From contig DAOUJW010000026.1 in NCBI GenBank assembly GCA_034422115.1, forward strand, positions 1 to 64,000: a DNA stretch of 64,000 bases. The letters are read 5' to 3'. Position 1 is the stretch's first letter, and each line of letters starts with the position of its first letter. The translations under genes were made by a program, and so were the position numbers. Below are positions 39,166 to 48,318 of this stretch, piece by piece. Under the pieces are notes generated by a model that saw nothing but the letters and a program-made list of their open reading frames with translations, had not been told where the DNA came from and did not search any database. Source of the stretch: DAOUJW01 sp034422115 (GTDB lineage Bacteria > Chloroflexota > Dehalococcoidia > Lucifugimonadales > UBA2985).

Positions 39166-41076
39166 CTACCTACCTCTGGTCAAGTCCGCCCTGCGCCAGA
39201 CCAGTGATCCCACAAAGGCAGCCAGCGCAAGGATCAACAGGATTATGCTGGACCCCCTTGCCATGCCTCCCAGGAAGGAGTCCGCCGCTAAGCGGATCGC
39301 TTCGGAGGCCTTGTCCACAACCAGGAACGCAGTGGGCCCGGCGTTGGAGTCCCTGAGCGCCTCCTCCCGCCAGGCTGCAAGCATCTCCGGCACTACGGCG
39401 TCCAGCAGGACGGTGTAGGTTATGGCCGCCATAGCGGCGGATATGCTGAGCACGGCGCTGGCCCAGGCCAGCCTGCTCCACCAGGTTCTCCCGCCCAGGA
39501 AGCCAATGGCCACAAGCAGCAACACAGCCAGCAGCAGGACGATGACGCGCACCAGCCAGGCGCGGCCCAGCTGGCCCCGGATCCTGTCCAGATCTGACAC
39601 CGCCTCCTCGCCGCCGCTATCCCTCAGGCTCTGCCGCAGGTCGGCGTCCGTGAACGTCCATCCGTCGCGGAGGGCCGAGCGCAGGTCTTCCAGCGCCTCT
39701 ACGTCGCCGCTGCCGCCGGTCTCCTGGAGGTCGGCGCGCAGGTCTGCGTCGGTGTATGTCCACCCCTGGCTGAACACCTCCCTGACGTAGTCCAGCGACT
39801 CCACGGCATCCTCGCCGCCGGCCTCCTCCAGGTCTTCGCGCATGTCGTCATGGGTGTAGACGACGTTGTCCGGTATCTCGTACCCAAAGGCGTTGACGAG
39901 TTCGTCCAGGTCAACGACTTCCAGCTGCGGGGTGAGAATGCCCATCAGCGTGTCTTCCGTGACGCCCGGAGGGATGCATTGAGGGAGCTCGCCCTGGAGC
40001 ATGGCCTCCACGTCGAGGGACGGCGAGCCTTCCCCGCACTCAGGCAGGTCGTCGAGAATATCTCGGAGCTTTATCCGGGCCAGCGCCGCGATAACCTCAT
40101 CTGCGTTGCTCTTGCGCTCTGCTATGGGAACGACCACCCGGAAGGCCTCGGTCTCACCGATGACGTAAGGCCCGGCCGCGCTCACGACCGCCAGGGCCTG
40201 CTCCTTGAGCCACTCAGGAGGCACGCTGTCCAGGAAGGCAAGCATCACCTCCTCCCTTGTGACCGTAACGCCAAGGGGCAGGTAGACAACCTCAGGCACG
40301 TTATCCTCCAGCACGGGGTTGATCACGCCTTCGTACACAATCTGAAAGTCGTCCGCCTGTCTGAGCAGCGACTCTACCTCCGCCAGGGCTATGTGTGAGC
40401 GCTCGTCCAGCGCAACCCTGACCTCCATCGTGTCCTTGTCCCCCACCAGGTAGGCCGTAGCCTCCGCCAGGGCCGCGTCCGCCTGGCCGGCAACCCACTC
40501 CTTGGGGAATGTCCTCTCTATTGAAGCGACCACGTCGTCCGTTACTATTGGCGCGCCGAGGGGCGCGGCGTTCTCGTCCTCCAGCGCGTCGTCTACCGCA
40601 GGCTTCACCAGTTCGTCCATAACGTGGTCGTAGAGCGTGTCGTAGGGAGTCAGCGTCCTGACCTCGTTGCTCAGGGCCAGAGCCCGGTCTTTCAGGGGAA
40701 CATGGACATGGAAGTCGTCCCGCTTCCCGGCCAGGTAGCCGCCGACCTGATCGATGACCTGCTCCACCTGCTCCTGGAGCCACGCGGGGGGAATGACCTT
40801 GACTATGGAGTCCGGCACGTCGTCAATCACGACTGGCAGTACGACTTCCGTCAGCGTGTCGTCTTCGGAGGCGTACTCCTCCTTGAACTCCTCCACCGCC
40901 ACCCTGGGCAGGTCCTCCAGGATGAAGGTGTACACCTGCGCCTTCTCCAACTGGTCCTTGTGGAACGCCGGCGACAGCAGCGACCCCTCCAGGTGGATGA
41001 GGAGCAGCCCGCCTATCAGCAGCCACATGAAGAGCAGGCCGAGGGGTACGGCAAGCAGGCGTCTTACCCAGATCAT
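39166..41076 (-). CDS. large membrane-anchored protein with two sets of internal repeats, unknown function
   Basis: 636 residues, family not recognised. One N-terminal helix (about 8-29), a long acidic extracytoplasmic region (30-504), then three helices near 508-528, 535-560 and 606-627. The extracytoplasmic part holds two repeat sets. The first is three copies of a unit with IPPAWLQEQVEQVIDQVGGY, FPKEWVAGQADAALAEATAY and VPPEWLKEQALAVVSAAGPY, each followed by a beta-rich piece ending in a V-x-V-P/A pattern. The second, residues 407-504, is three copies of about 33 residues (GWTYTDADLRADLQETGG type). Two Cys lie near the middle (LPECGEG, LPQCIPP). Could be a surface or envelope-stress protein; that is a guess. 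Single gene. Confidence 0.7.
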   Translation of the reverse strand: MIWVRRLLAVPLGLLFMWLLIGGLLLIHLEGSLLSPAFHKDQLEKAQVYTFILEDLPRVAVEEFKEEYASEDDTLTEVVLPVVIDDVPDSIVKVIPPAWLQEQVEQVIDQVGGYLAGKRDDFHVHVPLKDRALALSNEVRTLTPYDTLYDHVMDELVKPAVDDALEDENAAPLGAPIVTDDVVASIERTFPKEWVAGQADAALAEATAYLVGDKDTMEVRVALDERSHIALAEVESLLRQADDFQIVYEGVINPVLEDNVPEVVYLPLGVTVTREEVMLAFLDSVPPEWLKEQALAVVSAAGPYVIGETEAFRVVVPIAERKSNADEVIAALARIKLRDILDDLPECGEGSPSLDVEAMLQGELPQCIPPGVTEDTLMGILTPQLEVVDLDELVNAFGYEIPDNVVYTHDDMREDLEEAGGEDAVESLDYVREVFSQGWTYTDADLRADLQETGGSGDVEALEDLRSALRDGWTFTDADLRQSLRDSGGEEAVSDLDRIRGQLGRAWLVRVIVLLLAVLLLVAIGFLGGRTWWSRLAWASAVLSISAAMAAITYTVLLDAVVPEMLAAWREEALRDSNAGPTAFLVVDKASEAIRLAADSFLGGMARGSSIILLILALAAFVGSLVWRRADLTRGR

Positions 41077-41390
41077 CAGGGACGGCCCTCGACGCCCGAT
41101 TTCATTGTTGTGTCGTTTCCATGGAGGTCAATACATTATGCCCGTTCAAGCTTGCGCGGGTAGCGGAGATAAGTATACAGCATTCCGGTTTATGGCGGAT
41201 TCGTCCACAAGTACGTGGGAACCCTGAACGGCAAGCGCGATATTACGTATGAATAGAGGGATTGCCCAGTAGTTAGCGAAGAAGATATGGACAAAAATAG
41301 CGTATTGAAGGATAATCTGATACTATAGCATCCGCAAAGTGCTTGGCGTCACAAACGCGACCCCCAGGTTGGGAAAGGAGTCTGATAGAG
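41077..41390 (+). promoter_or_regulatory. gene-free stretch with promoter of the carboxylase operon
   Basis: No gene in 314 bases. A good sigma-70-type promoter is present: TGGACA at 41288-41293, a 17-base spacer, GATAAT at 41311-41316. Transcription would start near 41323, leaving a leader of about 68 bases before the ATG at 41391. No riboswitch-like fold is obvious in the leader. The rest, 41077-41280, is AT-richer and featureless to me. Confidence 0.6.
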
Positions 41391-42953
41391 ATGGCAATAG
41401 AGAGAGCAGCTTCCAGGAAACTGGAGGAGCTACAAAGACTGCGCGAGCAGTCCGCTTTGGGTGGCGGCCAGAAGCGCATAGATCAGCAGCATGAGCGCGG
41501 CAAGCTTACCGCCCGGGAGCGGATTGACGTCCTGATGGACAAGGGCACTTTCCAGGAGTTGGACTCCTTTGTGACCCACCGGGCCACCGACTTCGGCCTT
41601 GGCGAGAGCCACCACCCGGGGGACTCAGTGGTGACCGGTTACGGAAAAGTAAATGGAAGATTGACATTTGTTTACGCCCACGACTTCACAGTAGTGGGCG
41701 GTTCAGTCTCTGAGGTGGTTGGCGAGAAGATCTGCAAGATTATGGACCTGGCGGTCAAGAACGGCGCGCCCATTGTGGGCCTGAACGACTCCGGCGGCGC
41801 CAGGATTCAGGAGGGCGTGGCCAGCCTAGCCGGTTTCGGCGAGATCATCCTTCGCAACACCCTGCTTTCGGGCGTGATTCCGCAGATTTCCGTCATCATG
41901 GGGCCTGCGGCCGGGGGCGCGGTCTACTCCCCTGCCCTGACCGACTTCATCTTCATGGTGAAGGGCACGGGCCAGATGTACATCACCGGGCCGGACGTCA
42001 TCCGCGCCGCCACCGGCGAGGACATCACCCACGAGCAGCTTGGCGGCTGGCAGGTCCACTCTGAGGAGAGCGGCGTTGCCCACTTCGCCTACGACAACGA
42101 CGAAGAGTGCCTGAATGAGGTGCGCCGCCTCTTGAGCTTCCTGCCCCAGAACAACGGGGACGACGCCCCCTACCTGCCTCTCCTTGACCCCGTAGACAGG
42201 ACTGACCCGGAGCTCCGGGAGATAATACCGGAAGAGCCGAACAGGCCCTACGATATGAAGGACGTGATTCGCCGGGTTGTGGACCAGGGCGAGTTCATGG
42301 AGATTCACCGGGACTACGCCAGGAACATAATCGTTGGCTTTGCGCGGGTTGACGGCAAGCCTGTGGGCATAGTTGCCCAGCAGCCGCTCCACATGGCCGG
42401 CGTCCTGGACATCAAGTCTTCCATCAAGGCGGCGCGCTTCGTCCGCTTCTGCGACGCCTTCAACATACCGCTGGTCACGCTAATCGACGTGCCCGGCTTC
42501 CTGCCGGGGTCGGACCAGGAGCGCGGCGGAGTCATCTTCCACGGCGCAAAACTGCTCTACGCCTACGCCGAGGCCACGGTGCCCAAGGTGAGCGTGCTCA
42601 CTCGCAAGGCCTACGGCGGCGCTTACATCGTCATGAGCAGCAAGCACCTGAAGGGAGACATCAACTACGCCTGGCCGTCGGCGGAGATAGCGGTTATGGG
42701 GCCGGACGGCGCGGTGAACATCATCTATCGGGACGTTATCAGGCAGGCGGAGAACGAGCAGGAGACCCGGGACAAGCTTACGGAGGAGTATCGCGACAGG
42801 TTCAGCAACCCGTACATCGCCGCCAGCCGTGGGTTCATAGACGACATCATCGATCCCGCCGAGACCCGCCCCAAGATAATTCACGCGCTGGAGATGCTTC
42901 AGTACAAGCGGGACAGCCTTCCGCCAAAGAAGCATGGCAACCTGCCCTTGTAG
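41391..42953 (+). CDS. acyl-CoA carboxyltransferase (propionyl/methylmalonyl-CoA, beta or 12S type)
   Basis: 520 residues, the carboxyltransferase of biotin-dependent acyl-CoA carboxylases, methylmalonyl-CoA decarboxylase or transcarboxylase 12S. Blocks seen are LTARERIDVLMDKGTFQELD, VVGGSVSEVVGEKICKIMD, GLNDSGGARIQEGVASL and MGPAAGGAVYSPALTDF (oxyanion Gly residues). VPGFLPGSDQERGG and YGGAYIVMSSK follow. It moves a carboxyl group between biotin and an acyl-CoA. No biotin carboxylase is adjacent. The next gene has a pyruvate carboxyltransferase domain with biotin carrier, which favours a transcarboxylase or a decarboxylase-like role. Start ATG with AAAGGAG upstream. Confidence 0.9.
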   Translation: MAIERAASRKLEELQRLREQSALGGGQKRIDQQHERGKLTARERIDVLMDKGTFQELDSFVTHRATDFGLGESHHPGDSVVTGYGKVNGRLTFVYAHDFTVVGGSVSEVVGEKICKIMDLAVKNGAPIVGLNDSGGARIQEGVASLAGFGEIILRNTLLSGVIPQISVIMGPAAGGAVYSPALTDFIFMVKGTGQMYITGPDVIRAATGEDITHEQLGGWQVHSEESGVAHFAYDNDEECLNEVRRLLSFLPQNNGDDAPYLPLLDPVDRTDPELREIIPEEPNRPYDMKDVIRRVVDQGEFMEIHRDYARNIIVGFARVDGKPVGIVAQQPLHMAGVLDIKSSIKAARFVRFCDAFNIPLVTLIDVPGFLPGSDQERGGVIFHGAKLLYAYAEATVPKVSVLTRKAYGGAYIVMSSKHLKGDINYAWPSAEIAVMGPDGAVNIIYRDVIRQAENEQETRDKLTEEYRDRFSNPYIAASRGFIDDIIDPAETRPKIIHALEMLQYKRDSLPPKKHGNLPL

Positions 42954-43016
42954 CGGCCTGACTCTATCCAGGCCACTATCCTCTCCAACACCCTTCCTGT
43001 GGCGGAGGGGGAGGTT

Positions 43017-44993
43017 ATGACATCTAGCAAGGCTCAAACTACGCTCAAAATCACCGATACCACCCTGCGAGACGCTCACCAGAGCCTTGCGGCTACCCGT
43101 ATGCGCACCTCCGACATGGAGCCAATCGCTGCGGAGATGGACAAGGCGGGCTTCTGGTCGGCGGAGGTGTGGGGCGGCGCGACCTTCGACGTCACCACCC
43201 GGTTCCTGGCGGAAGACCCGTGGGAGCGGGTGCGCGTCCTCAAGAGGCTCATGCCCAACACCCCCCTCCAGATGCTCCTGCGAGGCCAGAACCTGGTGGG
43301 ATACCGGAACTACGCCGACGACGTTGTGCTGGCCTTCGTGGAGCACGCGGCGGAGGTGGGCGTAGACGTGTTCCGGGTATTTGACGCCGTCAACGACGAG
43401 CGCAACTTTGAGGTGGCTGCCAAAGCCGTCAAGGCCTCCGGCAAGCACTTCCAGGCGGCCATCTGCTACTCCGTCACGGGGCCGCGCATGGGCGGGCCGG
43501 TCTACAACCTGGACTACTTTGTCAACAAGGCCCTGGCGCTCCAGGACATGGGCGCGGACACCCTGTGCATCAAGGACATGGCGGGGCTCCTGGCCCCCTA
43601 TGACGCCTATGACCTCATCACGGCCCTCAAGGAGAAGACCAACATCCCCATCCATCTCCACACCCACTACACCAGCGGCATGGCGTCCATGACCCTCCTC
43701 AAGGCCATTGAAGCCGGTATCGACATAGTGGACACCTGCCTGTCGCCCTTTGCGATGAGGACGTCCCAGCCGGCAATCGAGCCGCTGACCGTGACCCTCC
43801 AGGGCACCGAGCGGGACCCGGGCCTCGACCTCAACCACCTACTCAAGCTCGCGGAGTACTTCGAGTCCATCGCTCCCAAGTACCGGGAGCACTTCGACAC
43901 GTCCAGGGCCTCCGTGGTCGACACGACGGTCCTGAGCCACCAGGTGCCGGGCGGAATGGCGAGCAACCTGGCGTCGCAGCTCAGGGAGGCCGACGCCCTT
44001 GAGCGTCTGAACGAGGTGTTCGAGGAGCTGCCCACCGTCCGAAGGGAGTTGGGGTATCCCCCCCTGGTGACTCCCACCAGCCAGATTATAGGAATCCAGG
44101 CCGTTCAGAACGTCCTCTTTGGCCGCTATGCCATGGTGTCCGGCCAGGTGAAGGACTACGTCTACGGCCTCTACGGCAAGACCCCCACTCCCATTGACGC
44201 CGATGTCTCAAAGCAGATCCTGAAGGGCTACGAGAGGGGCGAGGAGCCTATAACCGGGCGCGCCGCCGACTACCTGGAGCCTGAGATGGACAAGGCCAGG
44301 GAGGATACCGAGGGCCTTGCCAGGGACATTGGAGACGTGCTCGTCTACGCCCTCTACCCCGTTACGGGACTGAGGTATCTCCAGTGGAAGTACGGCCTGG
44401 AGCCAATCCCGGACGACGTGAAACCCAAGACCATGGAGCAGGTCAACGAGGAGGCGGAAATCATCGCCAAGGCCAAGGCCGGCCTGCTGGTTGAAAAGGG
44501 TTCCGAGGAAGCGGCTGCGCCCGCGCCTTCGGAGACGGCGCCGGCGGCGTTGCCAAGGGCGTTCACCGTATACGTGGGCGGCGAGCAGTACCAGGTGGAG
44601 GTGGAGCCGATGACCAACGGCCAGACGGCCAGGGTCACAACGCCCGCCGGGTCCACCGTGTCTGCGCCCGTTGTAACTCCAAGTCCTGCTCCGGCTGCGC
44701 AGCCCCCTGCCCCACCGCCCGCCCCCGCGCCGGTGGCCGCGCAACCCGCTCCGGCCGTAGCCGCGCCGGAGGTTACGGAGGGCACGGTAATCAGGGCCCC
44801 AATGCCCGGCATACTGCTTCGCTACGCCGTGGAGGTGGGCCAGGAGGTCAAGGAGGGCGAGACCGTCCTGTTCCTGGAAGCCATGAAAATGGAGAACGCC
44901 ATCCCCTCCCCGGTCAGCGGGACGGTGAAGGAGCTCAGGTCCCAGGCCGGAGCAAGGGTGGTAAAGAACGACATATTGGCCGTAATAGGCTAG
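43017..44993 (+). CDS. pyruvate/oxaloacetate carboxyltransferase fused to biotin carrier domain (5S-1.3S type)
   Basis: 658 residues. Residues 1-460 are the TIM-barrel carboxyltransferase of pyruvate carboxylase, oxaloacetate decarboxylase alpha and transcarboxylase 5S. They begin ITDTTLRDAHQSLAATRMRT and contain CIKDMAGLLAPYDAYDLI with the metal/active-site Lys and HLHTHYTSGMA. An Ala/Pro-rich linker (about 550-585) leads to a biotinyl domain with VLFLEAMKMENAI, whose central Lys carries biotin. It has no biotin carboxylase or membrane domain. With the preceding 12S-like gene it could form a complete transcarboxylase exchanging carboxyl between methylmalonyl-CoA and pyruvate. ATG 43017 follows a purine-rich GGGGGAGG. 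Confidence 0.9.
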   Translation: MTSSKAQTTLKITDTTLRDAHQSLAATRMRTSDMEPIAAEMDKAGFWSAEVWGGATFDVTTRFLAEDPWERVRVLKRLMPNTPLQMLLRGQNLVGYRNYADDVVLAFVEHAAEVGVDVFRVFDAVNDERNFEVAAKAVKASGKHFQAAICYSVTGPRMGGPVYNLDYFVNKALALQDMGADTLCIKDMAGLLAPYDAYDLITALKEKTNIPIHLHTHYTSGMASMTLLKAIEAGIDIVDTCLSPFAMRTSQPAIEPLTVTLQGTERDPGLDLNHLLKLAEYFESIAPKYREHFDTSRASVVDTTVLSHQVPGGMASNLASQLREADALERLNEVFEELPTVRRELGYPPLVTPTSQIIGIQAVQNVLFGRYAMVSGQVKDYVYGLYGKTPTPIDADVSKQILKGYERGEEPITGRAADYLEPEMDKAREDTEGLARDIGDVLVYALYPVTGLRYLQWKYGLEPIPDDVKPKTMEQVNEEAEIIAKAKAGLLVEKGSEEAAAPAPSETAPAALPRAFTVYVGGEQYQVEVEPMTNGQTARVTTPAGSTVSAPVVTPSPAPAAQPPAPPPAPAPVAAQPAPAVAAPEVTEGTVIRAPMPGILLRYAVEVGQEVKEGETVLFLEAMKMENAIPSPVSGTVKELRSQAGARVVKNDILAVIG

Positions 44994-45088
44994 AATGTAT
45001 CCGTACAATCGTCAGGCTGAACCGGCGATTGGCATGGGGGAACGCGACATCTGCTGGATAAATCGATTCTAGGCAAAGGAGGCCGGAA

Positions 45089-46300
45089 TTGGTAGACAAA
45101 CAGATAGTTGAAGCGGCAAAAGAGCACTTCGGCAAGGTGCTGGAGGGGCAGCTGCAACGCGTGGAGCTGCTCAACGAGGGTGCCGAATGGACGGACTTCG
45201 GGAGTGTCAGGCCAATAATCATAGGCATCCTGGGCGGGGACGGTATCGGTCCCACTATTGTCGAGGAGGCCCAGCGCGTGCTGGAGCATCTGCTGGCGAC
45301 GGAGGTGGACTCCGGCAAGGTGGAGTTCCGCACCATCGAGGGGCTGACCATCGAGAACCGCGCGGAGAAGCTGAAGCCCATCCCGGACGACGTGCTTGAG
45401 GAGATCAAGAAGTGCCACGTCACCCTGAAGGGCCCTACCCACACGCCCGAACAGGGCGACGGCTGGCCCAACATCGAGAGCGCCAACGTTGCCATGCGCA
45501 AGGAGCTTGACCTCTTTGCCAACGTCCGGCCCGTGCGGATTCCCAGGGAGAAGATAGACTGGGTCATCTTCCGGGAGAACACGGAGGACATGTACGCCGT
45601 CGGCAGCCAGGGCATCAACGTGACCGATGACCTGGCCATGGACTTTCGCGTCATAACCACCCCGGGCTCCCGGCGCATCCTGGAGCTGGCCTTTGACCAT
45701 GCGAAGCGGACCGGCAAGAACAAGGTCACAGTCGTCACCAAGGCCAACGTGGTGAAGACCACGGACGGCAAGTTCCTGGACGTGGCAAGAGAGGTGTCCA
45801 GCGGCTACCCGGATATCGAGTGGGACGGCTGGTACATCGACATTATGACTGCCAAGCTGCTTGACCTGGAGCGCCGCCATGAGTTCCAGGTCATTGCGCT
45901 GCCTAACCTGTACGGAGACATCCTCTCTGACGAGGCCGGGCAGATTCAGGGAGGCGTTGGAACTGCCGGAAGCGCCAACATCGGCAAGCGGTACGCCATG
46001 TTCGAGGCCATCCACGGCTCCGCGCCCCGCATGGTGCGGGAGAACCGCGCCCAGTTTGCAGACCCAAGCTCGGTGCTGAGGGCCGGCGCCATGATGCTGG
46101 AGCACATTGGCTATACGGACCTGGGCAGCAAGCTACACAAGGCCCTGGACGTCTGCGGCCAGTACGAGCGGAAGGTGGTGATGACGGGGCGGAGCTCCGG
46201 CGCAACGGGCAAGGAGTTCGGCGACTACCTCATGGAGACCATACAGGAGCCGGACCTGGAGGAGCGCTGGGAGCGCTACACGGGATCATTTGGCAGCTAG
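45089..46300 (+). CDS. icd: isocitrate/isopropylmalate dehydrogenase family protein, probably isocitrate dehydrogenase
   Basis: 403 residues from a TTG with AAAGGAGG six bases upstream. Beta-decarboxylating dehydrogenase: IGILGGDGIGPTIVEEAQRV, FANVRPVRIPREKIDWV, VIFRENTEDMYAVGSQG, the metal-binding NLYGDILSDEAGQIQGGVG, and HGSAPRMV. The RENTED motif and lack of leucine genes favour isocitrate oxidation, and the neighbours are TCA genes. An N-terminal extension of about 40 residues precedes the conserved core. Cofactor (NAD or NADP) cannot be fixed by eye. Confidence 0.85.
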   Translation: MVDKQIVEAAKEHFGKVLEGQLQRVELLNEGAEWTDFGSVRPIIIGILGGDGIGPTIVEEAQRVLEHLLATEVDSGKVEFRTIEGLTIENRAEKLKPIPDDVLEEIKKCHVTLKGPTHTPEQGDGWPNIESANVAMRKELDLFANVRPVRIPREKIDWVIFRENTEDMYAVGSQGINVTDDLAMDFRVITTPGSRRILELAFDHAKRTGKNKVTVVTKANVVKTTDGKFLDVAREVSSGYPDIEWDGWYIDIMTAKLLDLERRHEFQVIALPNLYGDILSDEAGQIQGGVGTAGSANIGKRYAMFEAIHGSAPRMVRENRAQFADPSSVLRAGAMMLEHIGYTDLGSKLHKALDVCGQYERKVVMTGRSSGATGKEFGDYLMETIQEPDLEERWERYTGSFGS

Positions 46301-46379
46301 CTACGCGGCCGGCCCGGGCCTTGGACTTGCCCGGAGGCTGGCTCGCATTTTGCACAGATAAAGGAGAGATGGAGATTAT

Positions 46380-47324
46380 ATGCGCAAGAAGATAACGGTA
46401 GTGGGGGCAGGCAACGTGGGGGCCACCGCGGCCCAGCGGCTCTTTGAGCGGGGCTACGCAGACGTGATCCTGGTGGACATTGTTGAAGGACTGCCCCAGG
46501 GGAAGGCCCTGGACATGCTGGAGTCCGGCCCTGTCCTGGGAACGGACAGCCAGATAACCGGCACCAACTCCTATGAGGACACCGCCGGTTCCGACGTGGT
46601 GGTCATCACCGCAGGCGTGGCCCGCAGGCCGGGCATGAGCAGGGACGACCTCCTGTTCACCAACATGGACATCGTTGGCGGCGTCACGGAGCAGGTGGCA
46701 AAGCACTCGCCGGACAGCGTCATCATCGTCGTCTCCAACCCCCTGGACGCCATGGCCCAGCAGTGCCTGGAGGTTAGCCGATTCCCAAGGGAGCGCGTCG
46801 TCGGTATGGCCGGCATCCTCGATACGGCTCGGTTCCGCACCTTCCTGGCCCAGGAGCTCAAGGTGTCCGTGGAGGACGTCCAGGCCTACGTCCTTGGAGG
46901 CCACGGCGACACGATGGTGCCGCTTGTCGACTCGACTACCGTGGGCGGGACGCCCATCTCCAAGCTCATGCCACAGGACAGGGTGGACAGCGTTGTGCAG
47001 AGGACCCGGGACGGCGGAGCGGAGATTGTGGGCCTGCTGAAGACCGGCAGCGCCTACTACGCGCCCTCTGCGGCCACCGTCCAGATGGTGGACTCCATTG
47101 TCCTGGACAAGAAGCGCATCCTGCCCTGCGCCGCGTACCTCCAGGGCGAGTACGGCATAGACGGCCTCTACATAGGTGTGCCTGTGAAGCTGGGAGCCGC
47201 CGGCATCGAGGAGATAATCGAGGTGCAGCTCTCCTCCGAGGAGAAGGCCGCCCTGGACAGCTCGACGGCCGCCGTCAAGGACCTTGTCGATACCATGCAC
47301 AGCAGGGCCGCTTCCGGAGGGTAA
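46380..47324 (+). CDS. mdh: malate dehydrogenase
   Basis: 314 residues, lactate/malate dehydrogenase family, LDH-like MDH type common in Chloroflexota. ITVVGAGNVGATAAQRL is the NAD site, with Asp after VILVDIVEG selecting NAD. TAGVARRPGMSRDDLL carries the substrate Arg pair with the Met-Ser of malate enzymes, and YVLGGHGDTMVPL contains the catalytic His. Interconverts malate and oxaloacetate. Sits seven bases ahead of the fumarase genes. Confidence 0.93.
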   Translation: MRKKITVVGAGNVGATAAQRLFERGYADVILVDIVEGLPQGKALDMLESGPVLGTDSQITGTNSYEDTAGSDVVVITAGVARRPGMSRDDLLFTNMDIVGGVTEQVAKHSPDSVIIVVSNPLDAMAQQCLEVSRFPRERVVGMAGILDTARFRTFLAQELKVSVEDVQAYVLGGHGDTMVPLVDSTTVGGTPISKLMPQDRVDSVVQRTRDGGAEIVGLLKTGSAYYAPSAATVQMVDSIVLDKKRILPCAAYLQGEYGIDGLYIGVPVKLGAAGIEEIIEVQLSSEEKAALDSSTAAVKDLVDTMHSRAASGG

Positions 47325-47331
47325 CAGCCTT

Positions 47332-48177
47332 ATGAGAGAGATCCAGGTATCAGAGATAACCGAGACCGTAGCTCGCCTCTGCCAGGAAGCCAACTACTAC
47401 CTGCCGGAGGATGTGCTTGACGCTCTGAAGAAGGCCCGGCAGGACGAGGAGTCGCCCAGGGCCCAGGGGGTGCTGGACATCATCCTCCAGAACTCGGACA
47501 TTGCACAGGAGAAGCAGATAGCCCTCTGCCAGGACACGGGCACCACGGTGCTCTTTCTGGAGCTGGGCCAGGACGCCCACATCACGGGCGGAGACCTGAC
47601 CGACGCCCTGACCGAGGGCGTGCGAAGCGGCTACCAGTGGGGCTTTCTGCGGAACTCCATTGTGCGGCAGCCCTTCTCCAAGCGCGTCAACACCGGCGAC
47701 AACACCCCTCCCATACTCCACACCGAGATTGTGCCGGGCGACCAGCTGAAGATAACGGTCATGCCCAAGGGCGGCGGCTGCGAGAACATGAGCCGCATGT
47801 CCATTCTCAGGCCCGGAGACGGCAAGCAGGGTGTAATTGACTTCACCCTGCGCACCATTGAGGAGTCCGGCGGCAACCCCTGCCCTCCCCTCATCGTCGG
47901 CGTGGGCATTGGCGGTTCCGCCGAGTACGTGATGTACCTGGCCAAGAAATCTCTTCTCCGCAAGGTCGGGGAGCACAACCCCGACGAGGAGGTGGCGGAG
48001 CTGGAGAAGGAGCTTATGGAGCGGGTCAACGCCACGGGCATAGGGCCCCAGGCGTGGGGCGGCCTCACAACGGCCCTGGCCGTGAACATCGAGACCTACC
48101 CCACCCACATCACCGCCCTGCCGGTGGGCGTCAACCTCCAGTGCCACAGCGCCCGCCAGAAGACGGCGGTGATTTAA
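47332..48177 (+). CDS. fumarate hydratase class I, alpha subunit
   Basis: About 281 residues from ATG 47332 (GGAGGG upstream). The N-terminal catalytic part of the heterodimeric [4Fe-4S] fumarase. Cluster cysteines are in ALCQDTGTTVLFLELG, KGGGCENMSRMS and NLQCHSARQ. Hydrates fumarate to malate together with the beta subunit encoded after a 141-base gap that contains a dispersed hairpin repeat. Confidence 0.92.
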   Translation: MREIQVSEITETVARLCQEANYYLPEDVLDALKKARQDEESPRAQGVLDIILQNSDIAQEKQIALCQDTGTTVLFLELGQDAHITGGDLTDALTEGVRSGYQWGFLRNSIVRQPFSKRVNTGDNTPPILHTEIVPGDQLKITVMPKGGGCENMSRMSILRPGDGKQGVIDFTLRTIEESGGNPCPPLIVGVGIGGSAEYVMYLAKKSLLRKVGEHNPDEEVAELEKELMERVNATGIGPQAWGGLTTALAVNIETYPTHITALPVGVNLQCHSARQKTAVI

Positions 48178-48253
48178 GGAAGCCCCTGAATAAGCAAAGC
48201 GTTATCCCACTACCCGTTGATTTCTGCCCCATCCGTCAATCCTGCTTCCCATC

Positions 48254-48283
48254 CCGTCATTCCTGCGGAAGCAGGAATCTAAA
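48254..48283. repeat. family B hairpin between the two fumarase genes
   Basis: GTCATTCCTGCGGAAGCAGG followed by AATCTAAAA. It lies inside what should be one operon and could act as an mRNA hairpin between the alpha and beta genes. Confidence 0.6.
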
Positions 48284-48318
48284 AGGCTAGGGCAAAAGGT
48301 TTCTGAGGAGACATGAGC

